Part shown: in pieces, positions 1 through 8,138 of the stretch | How the letters are laid out: each line of letters opens with the position of its first letter | How positions within the stretch are numbered: the stretch's first letter is position 1 | Origin: Perkinsus olseni | Lineage: Eukaryota; Perkinsozoa; Perkinsida; Perkinsidae | Direction of reading: 5' to 3' | Assembly (NCBI GenBank): GCA_013115135.1 | Contig: JABANP010000788.1 | Span: forward strand, 1 to 17,263 | Length of the DNA stretch: 17,263 nucleotides | Made by a program: the position numbers and the translations under genes | Notes under the pieces: model-generated | Database searches by the model: none | What the model saw: only the letters and a program-made list of their open reading frames with translations | Told to the model about the DNA's origin: nothing

Positions 1-1151
1 TGCTTGAACACGAAGGTGTGCTGTACGTATCCTGATGGGAGTGATGAGAAGTCTCGTGGGAATTACCCGTCACCGCGGTTCTCACTGTCGGGCAAGCCTG
101 ATAGTCCGACTCTTTCACGTGGTGGGCGCATGGCTTGAAGTCGTACGGCCAACAGCCATCGCTCTTCTTCATACTTGAAGCGAAGTTTCCGCCTGATACG
201 GGAGAAATCGGGGAAGGGTTAGCACAGTCGGGAAATAGGCTGTCCCACCGGTGACGATTCCATTGGTTTTCAGGAAAATCCACGCCATCATGGGATTCCC
301 GCCGTTACAGCCGAAAGAACTGATATCGGGTTAGATGGCAAGTATGGCCGAGACTCGACGAGTATTACAGACACCCGTGGAAAATGGTACAGCAGGCGTT
401 CATCTCGCCGGCAGAGAGCATCTCAGTGAACTTCCCTCCTGACTTGATGCAGAGACGATCGTTGAAGGATTCGACTGTACCGAAGGCCCAGCAGCTTCCA
501 CAGGCCGATTGATCCCTGAACAATGAGATAGAGTTGGCGTAGCCTAGGGAACGAGTATCCACCACCTGACTTTGCCGATGAGGCTTTTGCACTCTTTGAA
601 GCCATCGCGTGCATCGAAGCTATCAGGCAGGTCTAACAGATCTCCTGGGGGATAGATCTTCTCCTTCAGCTGCTCAGTCCCGTTCATGAATGTCCCACAT
701 AGAATCTTCACGTCGCCAACTGAGGCTCCTGAGGGTAACCAGCTGCCTGACTGTCTCGCCTAGACATACTGCCCGCTTACCGTAGAACCTTCCCTGCTCG
801 GTGGATGCAGTCCATGTATTCTGCTTAGAGTTGATCTCATCGACGAGGCTCTGCATAATGGCCGGTCTGGTCTCGTCGTAGAGCTCGACCATCTTATCGG
901 AGGACATGAACTCGGACTTGGCCTGCAGCTCTTTCTTGAAGCGACTAAAATGCTGAGCTTCTTCCTCGGGAGTATACACCAAGTCTGAGAAATGGCGGGA
1001 ACAACGGTCTCCCTTAGAGGCCCTCTAGTCGACCTCACTTCCCTTGAGCCTTGAGGTCATCGAAGATGCTCCTGAGTTCTCTACCGGCAATAGCCGGGGC
1101 TATGCATAGGAACAACACGGCGAGGGTGAAGGGGGGCGGGCGGTACATCAT
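1..1151 (-). CDS. Cathepsin B-like cysteine protease, copy A (3' partial, exon 1 frameshift)
   Basis: Papain-family (C1A) cysteine protease of cathepsin B type, expected to be a secreted or lysosomal zymogen. Exons read on the minus strand: 1151-1039, 984-781, 746-566, 515-369, 319-249, 192-86, and 31-1 (cut by the window edge). All introns are GT-AG, 34-56 nt. Visible: a hydrophobic signal peptide; a propeptide with [11 protein letters not shown]; mature start at LPDSFDARD; active-site [20 protein letters not shown]; and the occluding-loop segment CAHHVKE, which keeps the two histidines typical of cathepsin B. The catalytic His and Asn would lie off the left edge. Oddity: exon 1 is 113 nt, against 112 nt in copies B and C, because of one extra base just before the donor (near 1043), so exon 1 does not join exon 2 in frame. 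Everything downstream is open with clean splice sites, so this is either a recent lesion or a sequence error. Either of two adjacent ATGs (1151, 1148) could start it. Confidence 0.85.
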
Positions 1152-1340
1152 AACTGGACAGGCTGTGATCCTGAGAGCTACTGGTTGCTAACCCGAGAAC
1201 GGAACGATGGGGAGACTCAGTTCGGTAAAGCCTCTGGCCAATGTGAGAGAGTTACCTCCCTGATTCTTCTCAAGGCTCAGCCGCAAGAAGCCGTGAATCA
1301 CGACCCGCGACGACTGTCGCCTCGCTATGTACAAATTTCC

Positions 1341-1376
1341 CGTGTCACCGGTCTCAAACAGTTGTTTGTCTACCAA
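1341..1376 (-). promoter_or_regulatory. Conserved 36-nt upstream block of protease copy A
   Basis: About 190 nt upstream of the copy A start. It reads TTGGTAG, then a 22-nt hairpin-forming stretch, then TGACACG, in the same orientation as the gene. The hairpin arms are CAAACA and TGTTTG with a 2-nt loop. Copies B and C have the same block with the same 22-nt spacing. The function (promoter element, UTR structure, or just duplicated DNA) is not shown. Confidence 0.5.
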
Positions 1377-1724
1377 CTACATCGAGCAATATGACAGACT
1401 CAAGTCATACAGTAGCGGTAGACAGCAGCGATAGACTATCTGAGGCTTCTAGATAAGCGGGTCACGATGTGACGATTCGCGAAACCGTACGCGATACAGA
1501 AGAACGAGTAGCACCCACTTAAGCGAGCGCACGGCGGGTGCGGCGGGGACAGCCGCCATCGGCACGCCTGCATAATGATGCAATGCCTCGTGCACTCAGA
1601 CGAATGTCTCGAGAGAGCCTCCTAACGCAATGGAGCCTGGCAGGCAAAGTGACACGGACGCCGGCATTGCTGCCGCGTCGCTTCCGTATTGTCGTTCGTA
1701 GTCCACGGAGGGTGTGAAAGGAGC

Positions 1725-1804
1725 AGGAGAATCTCCTCCTCGGCGTGGTCTTGAGGTCGACTAGCTGTGCACGCATGCACAGCGGGAAAATCGCTTTAAG
1801 CGAT
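1725..1804. repeat. Three short palindromes
   Basis: AGGAGA-A-TCTCCT (1725-1737), GCTGTGCA with loop CGCA and TGCACAGC (1764-1783), and ATCGCTT-T-AAGCGAT (1790-1804). Arms are perfect and unrelated to one another. Confidence 0.85.
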
Positions 1805-2053
1805 CATCGTGCATTGAGCCACAGGCAGATCCTCGCGGACCTCACGAATGAAGCCCAAGAATACGCTCACTTCAGGTGGTTTTCTCGGTGTATTCTGGAA
1901 CGTCCTGCGAACGTCCTAGCGGACTTGAGTTGAACTGTCGGAACTCGTGTTCGAGTGTAAGGCTTCTGCTGCCGCGAACAGCCCGTGCCGCTCGCACTCT
2001 TTTTTCGATCGAAGTAGTTTCATTGCCTCCACGATCTTGCATAGGACACCTCT

Positions 2054-2099
2054 TGATGGCGCCGCCATCATGGCGGTCACGCAGTGCAAACTTTGCACT
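2054..2099. repeat. Overlapping palindrome pair plus a third
   Basis: TGATGGCG-C-CGCCATCA (2054-2070) overlaps CCGCCAT-C-ATGGCGG (2062-2076), giving an arm / inverted arm / arm unit of 23 nt. Seven bases further on is AGTGCAAA-C-TTTGCACT (2083-2099). Confidence 0.9.
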
Positions 2100-2699
2100 A
2101 CAACGTGAACACTATGCGTGTATTGTTGGTATGAACCCACAGTTCATCAAGAGAGGAGCAGCTGCCACGAGAAATGAATGGAGAAACTTGCGTCCAAGCC
2201 TGAAACGGGGCTCCAGCTTTCTCGTGTCGTAGTCGAGAGTGCGGGAGACATTGGTTGGTGGAACACAGGAGATTCACCTCCCTTGTGGAAGCTTCAGCGT
2301 AGTGTGTATTACGCATTACGCGACCCGATACATTGGACGCGTAATGGTTCCATTTTACGGACATTACGCGTAGAAGGCGGAGAGTGCTTTACGCAACAGC
2401 GGCAATCAGAGCAGGGCCAGCACAAGTACTCATAGCGCGCTTTGCTTGTTTTCTGACTTCGGTATCGCCCCGAAATTTAATTGCACGAAGCGCTGTTGAC
2501 CTCAGTGAAGGCTAGGTTAGGCTTTCACTGCGATTCTCATCTTCTAGTGATACAAAAAGTCAGAACTGATGAGTCCCTGTTTTCATGTATCTTGTCTGAG
2601 TTCCTGTGGTCCAGGAATGCTGTGAATTCTCGGATGAATCGACCGTCGTCAGGACGGTGTTGTGTGACTGCACGTGCCAACGTGTACTCGTGCTTCAAT

Positions 2700-2716
2700 T
2701 GAATTGAATCAATTCA
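2700..2716. repeat. 17-nt palindrome
   Basis: TGAATTGA-A-TCAATTCA, directly preceded by TTCAATTGAA, so related arms alternate three times. Confidence 0.85.
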
Positions 2717-3085
2717 CGAGCATCGTACGCGTCACTCCTGCGCTAAGAGTGATTCACACTGCGTGAACACATGCCTTTATGCGTACTACGTGTTATCTCA
2801 CGTGGTTTCAGGCGTATAATACGCGTTATGTGTTCGCCTGTGTGAAACGCGTTTTACGCATGCCTGCGCCGTAACTGAGTACAGTGCGGCTATTTGAGAC
2901 GGGGCTCAATGAATGGTAAAATTGGACTCGAGGGGAGCTAAGCAATATTGTGATCTGCAGCTTACTGAGCTGACCTTAGCGTAGCACGTATACTCATGCA
3001 CAGTAGTGCAAAGCTCATAATGAGGTCAGACGGTTATCTGATCCTAATAACACGCAGTAGCAATGAACTAACCGCTGGGCATAAC

Positions 3086-3101
3086 TAAACCTGCAGGTTT
3101 A
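3086..3101. repeat. 16-nt perfect even palindrome
   Basis: TAAACCTGCAGGTTTA, with no central base. It contains a PstI-type CTGCAG core. Confidence 0.9.
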
Positions 3102-3623
3102 CATAGCGTACAATATAGTCGTATTTTGTAAGTATACTGCATGCCATTACGCGTATGATGCGTTAATACACGTATCTGTTCCGCGTGATTTCGCGTTATG
3201 TTGAATTAGCTGGCGTAAAACTGCTTCAAGCGTAATGCAGCTGCAGCTCGAGTACTAGACCACGGAATGGGCCCCACTCCCGATCGCCCAACTGTTCAAC
3301 ACGGAAGAGCCTTATCGTAAGGTTGGATATCTTGAATCGGGGATGCACTCTATAGGACGAGTACGAACGTATGAAAAATCGTTGATATCGCAGCTGTTGC
3401 AACTAATGTGGAGCAGGGACGTACTCGTAGAACGCAAGATACGAGAGACTGCTGACGAGGGGTGTATACTACTTGAGATGGTAGAAACCAACTGTCTGTC
3501 GTACGGACTGTAGCTATGTCAGCGACTTAAGAAAATAAGAGAGAGAGCAAGATAGCAAGACAAGCTTCCACTCTTCAACATTCCCCCGCCGCGGAAGTAA
3601 TCATCTTGAGGTTACCGATGTAC

Positions 3624-4982
3624 TCATACAACAAAGAAGGAGAGTTGGCCATTTGTCATGATCTCCTTCTTGATGCTGTCAGTGTGCAAGAACCAATGTG
3701 GTAAGAAATCCTCGGTGTAGTAGCGATCCCTAAGGATAATCGATCATCAGAGGTAAACTGTTGTAAATAGTTGGTAGTTTCTTTTTTACTCATCGAAAGG
3801 AGTCTTATACTTCTTGTTGTGGCAGCTGCTAGAGCACGCAGGGGTGCTGTACACATGCTGACGGAAACGACAGGCCACCTCACGAACTAGCCATCACCGC
3901 TGCTCTCACTGACGGACAACCGGGGTAGTCAGGCTCTTTGCCGTGATGGGCGCACTCCTCGAAGTCGTATGGCCAGCAGCCATTGCACCAGTTCATATAT
4001 CTCTTCGGCACGAAGTCCGAGCCTGAATCAGGAGTGTCGAAAGGAGCGCAATTGGAGAGCAGGAAGGGCTCACCCGTGACGACACCTTTGGTTTTCAGGA
4101 AGGTCCACGCCGTGATGGGATTTCCGCCGTAACAGCCAAAAGCCCTGATAATATCGGGCAGATATCAAGTTTAGCGGAAGTAGATGGCCGGAAGTAGACG
4201 TGACTTACAGACACCCATGAAACAAGTTACAACAGGCGGTCATCTCGCCGGCAGAGAGCATCTCAGTGAATTTTCCTCCTGATTTGATGCAGAAACGATC
4301 ATTGACGGCCTCGATGGTACCGAAGGCCCAGCAGCTACCACAGGCCGATTGATCTCTGGAAGATGAGATAGGGTTGGTCAGAATGGGTATCATCTACCTG
4401 ACGTGGCCGATGACGCCCTTGCATTCTTTGAACCCATCGCGTGCATCGAAGCTATCAGGCAGGTCTAATAGATCTTCTGAGGGATAGATCTTCTCCTTCA
4501 GCTGCTCAGTCCCGTTCATGAATGTCCCACATAGAATCTTCACGTCGCCAATTGAGGCTCCTGAGGGTAACCAGCTGCCTGACTGTCTAGCCTAGGCATA
4601 CTGCCCGCTTACCGTAGAACCTTCCCTGCTCGGTGGATGCAGTCCATGTATTCTGCTTAGAGTTGATCTCATCGACGAGGCTCTGCATAATGGCCGGTCT
4701 GGTCTCGTCGTAGAGCTCGACCATCTTATCGGAGGACATGAACTCGGACTTGGTCTGCAGCTCGTCCTTGAAGCGACTAAAATGCTGAGCTTCTTCGTCG
4801 GGAGTATACACCAAGTCTGAGAAATGGCGGGAACAACGGTCTCCATTAGAGGCCCTCTAGTCGACCTCACTTCTCTGAGCCTTGAGGTCATCGAAGATGC
4901 TCCTGAGTTCTCTACCGGCAATAGCCGGGGCTATGCATAGGAACAACACGGCGAGGATGGAGAGGGGCGACGGCTGTGCCAT
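3624..4982 (-). pseudogene. Cathepsin B-like cysteine protease, copy B (last exon lost)
   Basis: Second cathepsin B-like paralogue, same orientation as copy A. Exons on the minus strand: 4982-4871, 4816-4613, 4578-4398, 4355-4209, 4144-4074, 4022-3910, 3857-3790 and 3729 to about 3648. Exon lengths (112, 204, 181, 147, 71, 113, 68) match copy C exactly. Visible: signal peptide, propeptide, [12 protein letters not shown] with catalytic Cys, FGCYGGNP, and the occluding-loop segment CAHHGKE. Similarity to copy C stops inside exon 8 at the EIMTNG residues; the next bases give a short unrelated tail and a TGA at 3626-3624. The exon with the catalytic His (GGHAV) and Asn (NSW) is not found downstream on this strand. 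All other splice sites and frames are intact, so the loss looks recent. A product would fold as proenzyme plus half of the catalytic domain and should be inactive. Transcription could still occur. Confidence 0.85.
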
Positions 4983-5196
4983 TATTCAACAGTGGATTAT
5001 TCCACGCTGGATCCTGCAACGGCTAGCAAGTTGCAGTCCGGACCACATGCCTGGAGCAAGCGGTGTCTCCGATGCACCGACCCGAAGGTTGAGTTGGTTT
5101 CGAGACAACTGAGCCGTTGAGGAGACATATGTTACGGCAAGATGTTCTTCAGCCTGTTTCTCCCCCGCTGGAGAATAGGCACGCTAGAAAACCAGT

Positions 5197-5232
5197 CGTG
5201 TCGCAGGTCGATGACAGTTGGCTGTCTACCAA
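5197..5232 (-). promoter_or_regulatory. Conserved 36-nt upstream block of protease copy B
   Basis: About 215 nt upstream of copy B: TTGGTAG, 22 nt, CGACACG. The internal hairpin is GACAG/CTGTC with loop CCAA. The stem sequence differs from copy A but stays paired. Sequence around the block aligns only weakly between copies. Confidence 0.5.
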
Positions 5233-5428
5233 TCTCATGAGTTCTATCATCTTCCCGAAGCCACTTAGTTGATACAGAGCTATACCGACGGCAACACTAG
5301 ACCGCCGCCGAACTGCGAATATGCTTCAGAGGGTGGGCTACGGCTATCAAGGCTGCAGACGACTGGAGTGGATACGCGATGTCTTGAAAGAGAAGACAGA
5401 GGGTGAGGGGACAGTCCACGTACTGATA

Positions 5429-5570
5429 AAACGCATCAGCGATGCGTTTCAGATCACTGCGTTTCTGCAGTGGTCTGTCTGTCATCACGACGTGATCATC
5501 GCGCCCTGCACCTTACTGGGGTGAGTTGGCACAATGTTGAGTGGTAGAGCTAGGTTCTTGTACAGTACAA
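5429..5570. repeat. Three short palindromes
   Basis: AAACGCATC / loop AGC / GATGCGTTT (5429-5449), ATCACG-A-CGTGAT (5484-5496) and TTGTAC-A-GTACAA (5558-5570). Confidence 0.85.
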
Positions 5571-5838
5571 TTTTGATACACAACGGCGCTTGTCACTCTC
5601 GCGACGAGACCCCGAGGTTCGTCTCGCGGCACGCCGTACGTGACAATGCGTAGATTTTCATCTCATACAGATCAGACAGGTGGCCTCAAGCGTCCATTGC
5701 AGACGATATCTAAAACTCACAAATCGACCACTCTTAAGGTAGGGCCAGGCCCTAAGGGCCTCCATTATAGACAAGAATTAATGACACAGTGCCATTGACA
5801 CTGTACGGGCTGCAACTCTATGACAGGAAACTGTCTGC

Positions 5839-5860
5839 GTTGCTCTGAGCAACTTGCTCA
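5839..5860. repeat. Overlapping palindrome pair
   Basis: GTTGCTC-T-GAGCAAC (5839-5853) overlaps TGAGCAA-C-TTGCTCA (5846-5860): arm, inverted arm, arm. Confidence 0.9.
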
Positions 5861-5956
5861 CCCTCGAGACTCATCCCTTGCCTGAGGTAGTTCTATATTC
5901 GCGGGTCGCAGCTAGTTCTAGGGACGCCCCAGTGGGGAGCTGGATCACAGCGCACC

Positions 5957-5978
5957 AATGGAACTTCCATTATGGAAG
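5957..5978. repeat. Overlapping palindrome pair
   Basis: AATGGAA-C-TTCCATT (5957-5971) overlaps CTTCCAT-T-ATGGAAG (5964-5978). Confidence 0.9.
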
Positions 5979-6053
5979 GGTAAAGACAAATGATCTTGTT
6001 CAGAAATCGTATTCGACTTGATTGATTGGCGATCAGGGGCCATATGCGGATCC

Positions 6054-6141
6054 TGATGCGTGCATCACCACCCCCGAGTAAGATGATCTTACTAAGATCA
6101 ACCTGTTATCTCAATGCGGGAGTCAACTCAGGTGGTGATGC
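6054..6141. repeat. Nested palindromes
   Basis: TGATGC-GT-GCATCA (6054-6067), then AGTAAGAT-G-ATCTTACT (6077-6093) overlapping TGATCTTA-C-TAAGATCA (6084-6100). An outer 11-nt inverted repeat GCATCACCACC (6062-6072) pairs with GGTGGTGATGC (6131-6141) around them. Confidence 0.88.
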
Positions 6142-6254
6142 TGAGTGCGTGAGTCAGACAATATTACTCTGAGTAACACGGAAGAATCCTGCAGCAAGAT
6201 TCATGGTACTGATTCTTGAGTTCCGAGCAAGAGTATTAATGCGAATCAAAGTGC

Positions 6255-6286
6255 TGATTCGTGAATCATGAAATTCGACGAATTTC
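6255..6286. repeat. Two adjacent palindromes
   Basis: TGATTC-GT-GAATCA (6255-6268), then after one base GAAATTCG-A-CGAATTTC (6270-6286). Confidence 0.9.
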
Positions 6287-6445
6287 GAACCAGGAATTTA
6301 ATTCGTGATGTCTTCGGCAACAGTATATTCTTGATGCCATCGGATGCTCGTAGGACTCTACCATAAAAAGAATGACTCAGATGGCAGCTGACCCTGATGC
6401 AACCATCTCGGTCGTTAGACGTTGAGATAGGTTTCATGATCGTCG

Positions 6446-6468
6446 TAAGGTTCGGAACCTTAGGTTCC
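6446..6468. repeat. Overlapping palindrome pair (23-nt unit)
   Basis: TAAGGTTC-G-GAACCTTA (6446-6462) overlaps GGAACCT-T-AGGTTCC (6454-6468). Confidence 0.9.
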
Positions 6469-6629
6469 CATCATCAACCATATGGCAGAGGAAAAATGCG
6501 CCCCCCAAACTACAAATACATCTGAGCGCTTCTCCGAGGGTAGGTGAAGATCTGTCTCCTGGGTTATTGAAGGTGATGGCCAGTGAACCATTCAGCTTGG
6601 TAGTATCTTCATTAGGTAGGGCCGGCTTA

Positions 6630-6653
6630 GTCTTCCACTGGAAGACTTCCAGT
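6630..6653. repeat. Overlapping palindrome pair
   Basis: GTCTTCCA-C-TGGAAGAC (6630-6646) overlaps ACTGGAAG-A-CTTCCAGT (6637-6653). Confidence 0.9.
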
Positions 6654-6752
6654 TTTGATGGAGATTGAGATAGACTTCTGTAGTGCGTACCATAGGTAGG
6701 CGTTGGCCTCCAACTTCTGATCTAATTCCAAACTGAATAACGTCAGTTCCTA

Positions 6753-7310
6753 CTCATTGCACACCTTTTCAATCTTCTCTGATCTTTTCAAGGGGCGACA
6801 GTCTCGCCCCCAGGTCTCGCCGCGGGACCTTCCTTTAATCGCAGATCGCGCGCTCTTATGCGGTGCATTAAAAGAAGCTTCAGCGGAACCAAGACCTGGG
6901 TCATTGAACTGGGTGAATAAATGGCGTGTCAAGCCGTGTCTCGAATCCCGACATATCCAGTATCCTTCCGAAAGAGCTCTTACGCGCCGGGATAATAAGC
7001 TCCGAGCTTATATTGCGAGCTTAAAGCTCGCAATATATACGCCGCGTGTATAATACGCGTACAATACGTGCGAATCATGAGCAGAGCCAGGGTTCGACGT
7101 GTTGACCGAGATCCACTTCTCCTTAGCACCGAGGACGGTTTGCACTTTCAAAGAGATGTACCTCTTGGAGCCCGCAGAGTCTCCACGTTCTGCGAGCGGT
7201 ACCACGTCTCTTAGTAGCACTTACGTACCATCCATTAAACCAGTTTGGACATTAAAGTTCTTGACGGTGTAAACGGTTCCAAATTTTGCACGCATATCTC
7301 TTGCGAGGTT
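6753..7310 (-). mobile_element. Decayed PIF/Harbinger-type transposase (DDE_Tnp_4) relic
   Basis: Several minus-strand frames together give the conserved order of a PIF/Harbinger transposase. Near 7230 there is NVQTGLMDGT (first catalytic Asp, followed by an in-frame stop). At 7165-7060 there is KRYISLKVQTVLGAKEKW and NPGSAHDSHVL, which matches the diagnostic PGS.HD..VL segment. At 6957-6900 ILDMSGFETRLDTPFIHP corresponds to the GDSGY..R.WLLTPF block with the second Asp. At about 6900-6753, after a frame change, GSAEASFNAPHKSARSAI and LKRSEKIEKV correspond to the C-terminal block; the catalytic Glu that should follow SARSAI is a Lys. Stops, frameshifts and the lost Glu make it inactive. A pair of palindromes (6995-7037) sits between the HDS and GDSGY-like blocks and has replaced or displaced part of the gene. 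Terminal inverted repeats and target-site duplications were not identified. Confidence 0.65.
6995..7037. repeat. Two palindromes (17 and 29 nt) inside the transposase relic
   Basis: ATAAGCTC-C-GAGCTTAT (6995-7011) touches a 29-nt palindrome (7009-7037) with 14-nt arms TATATTGCGAGCTT around a central A. Both arm families share AGCTC/GAGCT, as does AAGAGCTCTT at 6971-6980. Confidence 0.9.
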
Positions 7311-7501
7311 TTCCGATGCATCCCTCTGTCTTCGTGCTACGTCGTTGCCTCCCACATTGCCCCGGACACTTCTTTGAATCTGGCTATCGGGATTGAAGAA
7401 ATAGAAGCAAAATGAATTTTGGTTCTTCGGCAGGTGTACTGGGCATTATATAAGGCTCAATTGAACTTGAAGAATCAACTGAGCAATCCTATGCTTTCAG
7501 C

Positions 7502-7562
7502 CACACGTAAACACTTAGCGTTCACGTGTGCTCGCGTTGCCAGTGTTTAACACTGGCAACGC
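7502..7562. repeat. Two 29-nt palindromes, 3 nt apart
   Basis: 7534-7562 is a perfect 29-nt palindrome: 14-nt arms GCGTTGCCAGTGTT around a central T. 7502-7530 is also 29 nt with a central T and 12 of 14 arm positions paired (CACACGT...ACGTGTG); both mismatches are A against C. Another imperfect inverted repeat (GCTCAATTGA / TCAACTGAGC) lies just before, at 7455-7484. Confidence 0.92.
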
Positions 7563-7638
7563 AAGCAACTTACATTAGGTTACAATACCTAAGTCTGAAT
7601 AGTTGAACCTGCCATACACACACGTCCTCCTTGTTGGT

Positions 7639-7657
7639 GATTGGTAGCGACACGACT
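7639..7657 (+). repeat. Spacer-less version of the protease upstream block
   Basis: GATTGGTAGCGACACGACT. This 19-mer equals the two flanks of the copy B upstream block joined directly, without the intervening 22-nt hairpin stretch. No protease sequence lies next to it. Confidence 0.5.
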
Positions 7658-7726
7658 TTGTCAATGCACATCCTCACACTCTCATACTTCCACAAGTTCC
7701 CATGGTGATGCCCGCTCTCTTCAAGC

Positions 7727-7804
7727 CGAGGCCGTGACGGTCAGGCGGCACAATCCGAGTCGAGGCCGTGACGGTCAGGCGGCCTGACTCAGGCCGCACA
7801 ATCC
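7727..7804 (+). repeat. Tandem repeat, second copy carrying a 14-nt palindrome-forming insertion
   Basis: A 22-nt sequence starting CGAGGCCGTGACGG occurs at 7727-7748 and 7761-7782 (period 34). After copy 1 comes CACAATCC directly (7749-7756). After copy 2 the same CACAATCC (7797-7804) is separated by 14 nt, CCTGACTCAGGCCG (7783-7796). With its flank the insertion forms GCGGCCTGA-C-TCAGGCCGC (7779-7797) and GTCAGGC-G-GCCTGAC (7774-7788). Confidence 0.92.
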
Positions 7805-7890
7805 TCACATAACGTTGTTGCTGCATCGATGCTCAGTCAACAAACCATCCATCAGCAGCCGCTGTAAAGCTGACCCCACAATTGCCATAA

Positions 7891-7941
7891 TCTATGACTC
7901 ATAGACTATGAGGCTCTGTGCTGCTGCCAGCAGCCTGCTGG
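7891..7941. repeat. Two overlapping palindrome pairs
   Basis: TCTATGA-C-TCATAGA (7891-7905) overlaps CTCATAG-A-CTATGAG (7898-7912). Eight bases later GCTGCTG-C-CAGCAGC (7920-7934) overlaps CCAGCAG-C-CTGCTGG (7927-7941). Confidence 0.9.
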
Positions 7942-8117
7942 TCGTGTCTTCTCGGGCGCTGCTTGTGCGGGGCGTGTACATGGCGATGGGCTTACGCCCG
8001 CAAAGCCCGGCAACAAGTTTCGAGCGGAGTCGAAAAGTTGGAGCCAGGTAGCTGATTTTGATCAGTAGGTTTCGCATTTGGGTCTGAGTGATTCTGATAC
8101 CGGAATCATCAACAAGT

Positions 8118-8138
8118 CGTGAATCACGGCTCGTGATT
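8118..8138. repeat. Alternating inverted arms
   Basis: CGTGA-A-TCACG (8118-8128) overlaps AATCACG / GCT / CGTGATT (8122-8138), again arm, inverted arm, arm. Confidence 0.85.

Larger units (their letters stand above)
2309..3235. repeat. TTACGC/GCGTAA hexamer cluster
   Basis: Nine TTACGC or GCGTAA hexamers in 927 nt (2309, 2316, 2339, 2364, 2389, 2854, 3147, 3213, 3230); fewer than one is expected. Three belong to 9-nt CATTACGCG/CGCGTAATG copies in both orientations (2314, 2338, 2362). Related ACGCGT and GCGTTA words fill the rest. Spacing is irregular, so it is not a simple satellite. Confidence 0.7.
1152..3623. other. Non-coding region between protease copies A and B
   Basis: No supportable gene. 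It contains the copy A upstream block, palindromes at 1430-1440, 1725-1737, 1764-1783, 1790-1804, 2054-2099, 2700-2716 and 3086-3101, and a cluster of TTACGC/GCGTAA hexamers. A short purine-rich GA tract lies at 3532-3550. The arginine-rich minus-strand frame at 1519-1776 looks like chance. No 3' remnant of copy B (the missing last exon) was found here. Confidence 0.6.
4983..6752. other. Non-coding, palindrome-rich region
   Basis: No supportable gene. It holds the copy B upstream block and then, from about 5430 on, a short perfect palindrome roughly every 50-150 nt. A stop-free minus-strand stretch of about 95 codons without an ATG (about 6725-6436) was noted but matches nothing recognised. 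Confidence 0.55.

Noticed and set aside
365..592. Short frames across protease exons that start at internal or non-AUG codons
   Set aside because: They are exons read through adjacent introns; the spliced models explain them fully.
1519..1776. Arginine-rich 85-codon minus-strand frame
   Set aside because: Composition follows CG-rich codons in non-coding DNA; no start context, motif or splice partner.
6792..6810. GGGGCGA / TCGCCCC stem read as a bacterial-type terminator
   Set aside because: No T tract follows, the context is eukaryotic, and it lies in the transposase relic; better seen as part of the palindrome population.
5839..7941. Regular palindromes considered as a CRISPR or other repeat-spacer array
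   Set aside because: The palindromes do not share a repeat sequence, spacing is irregular, and the genome is eukaryotic.
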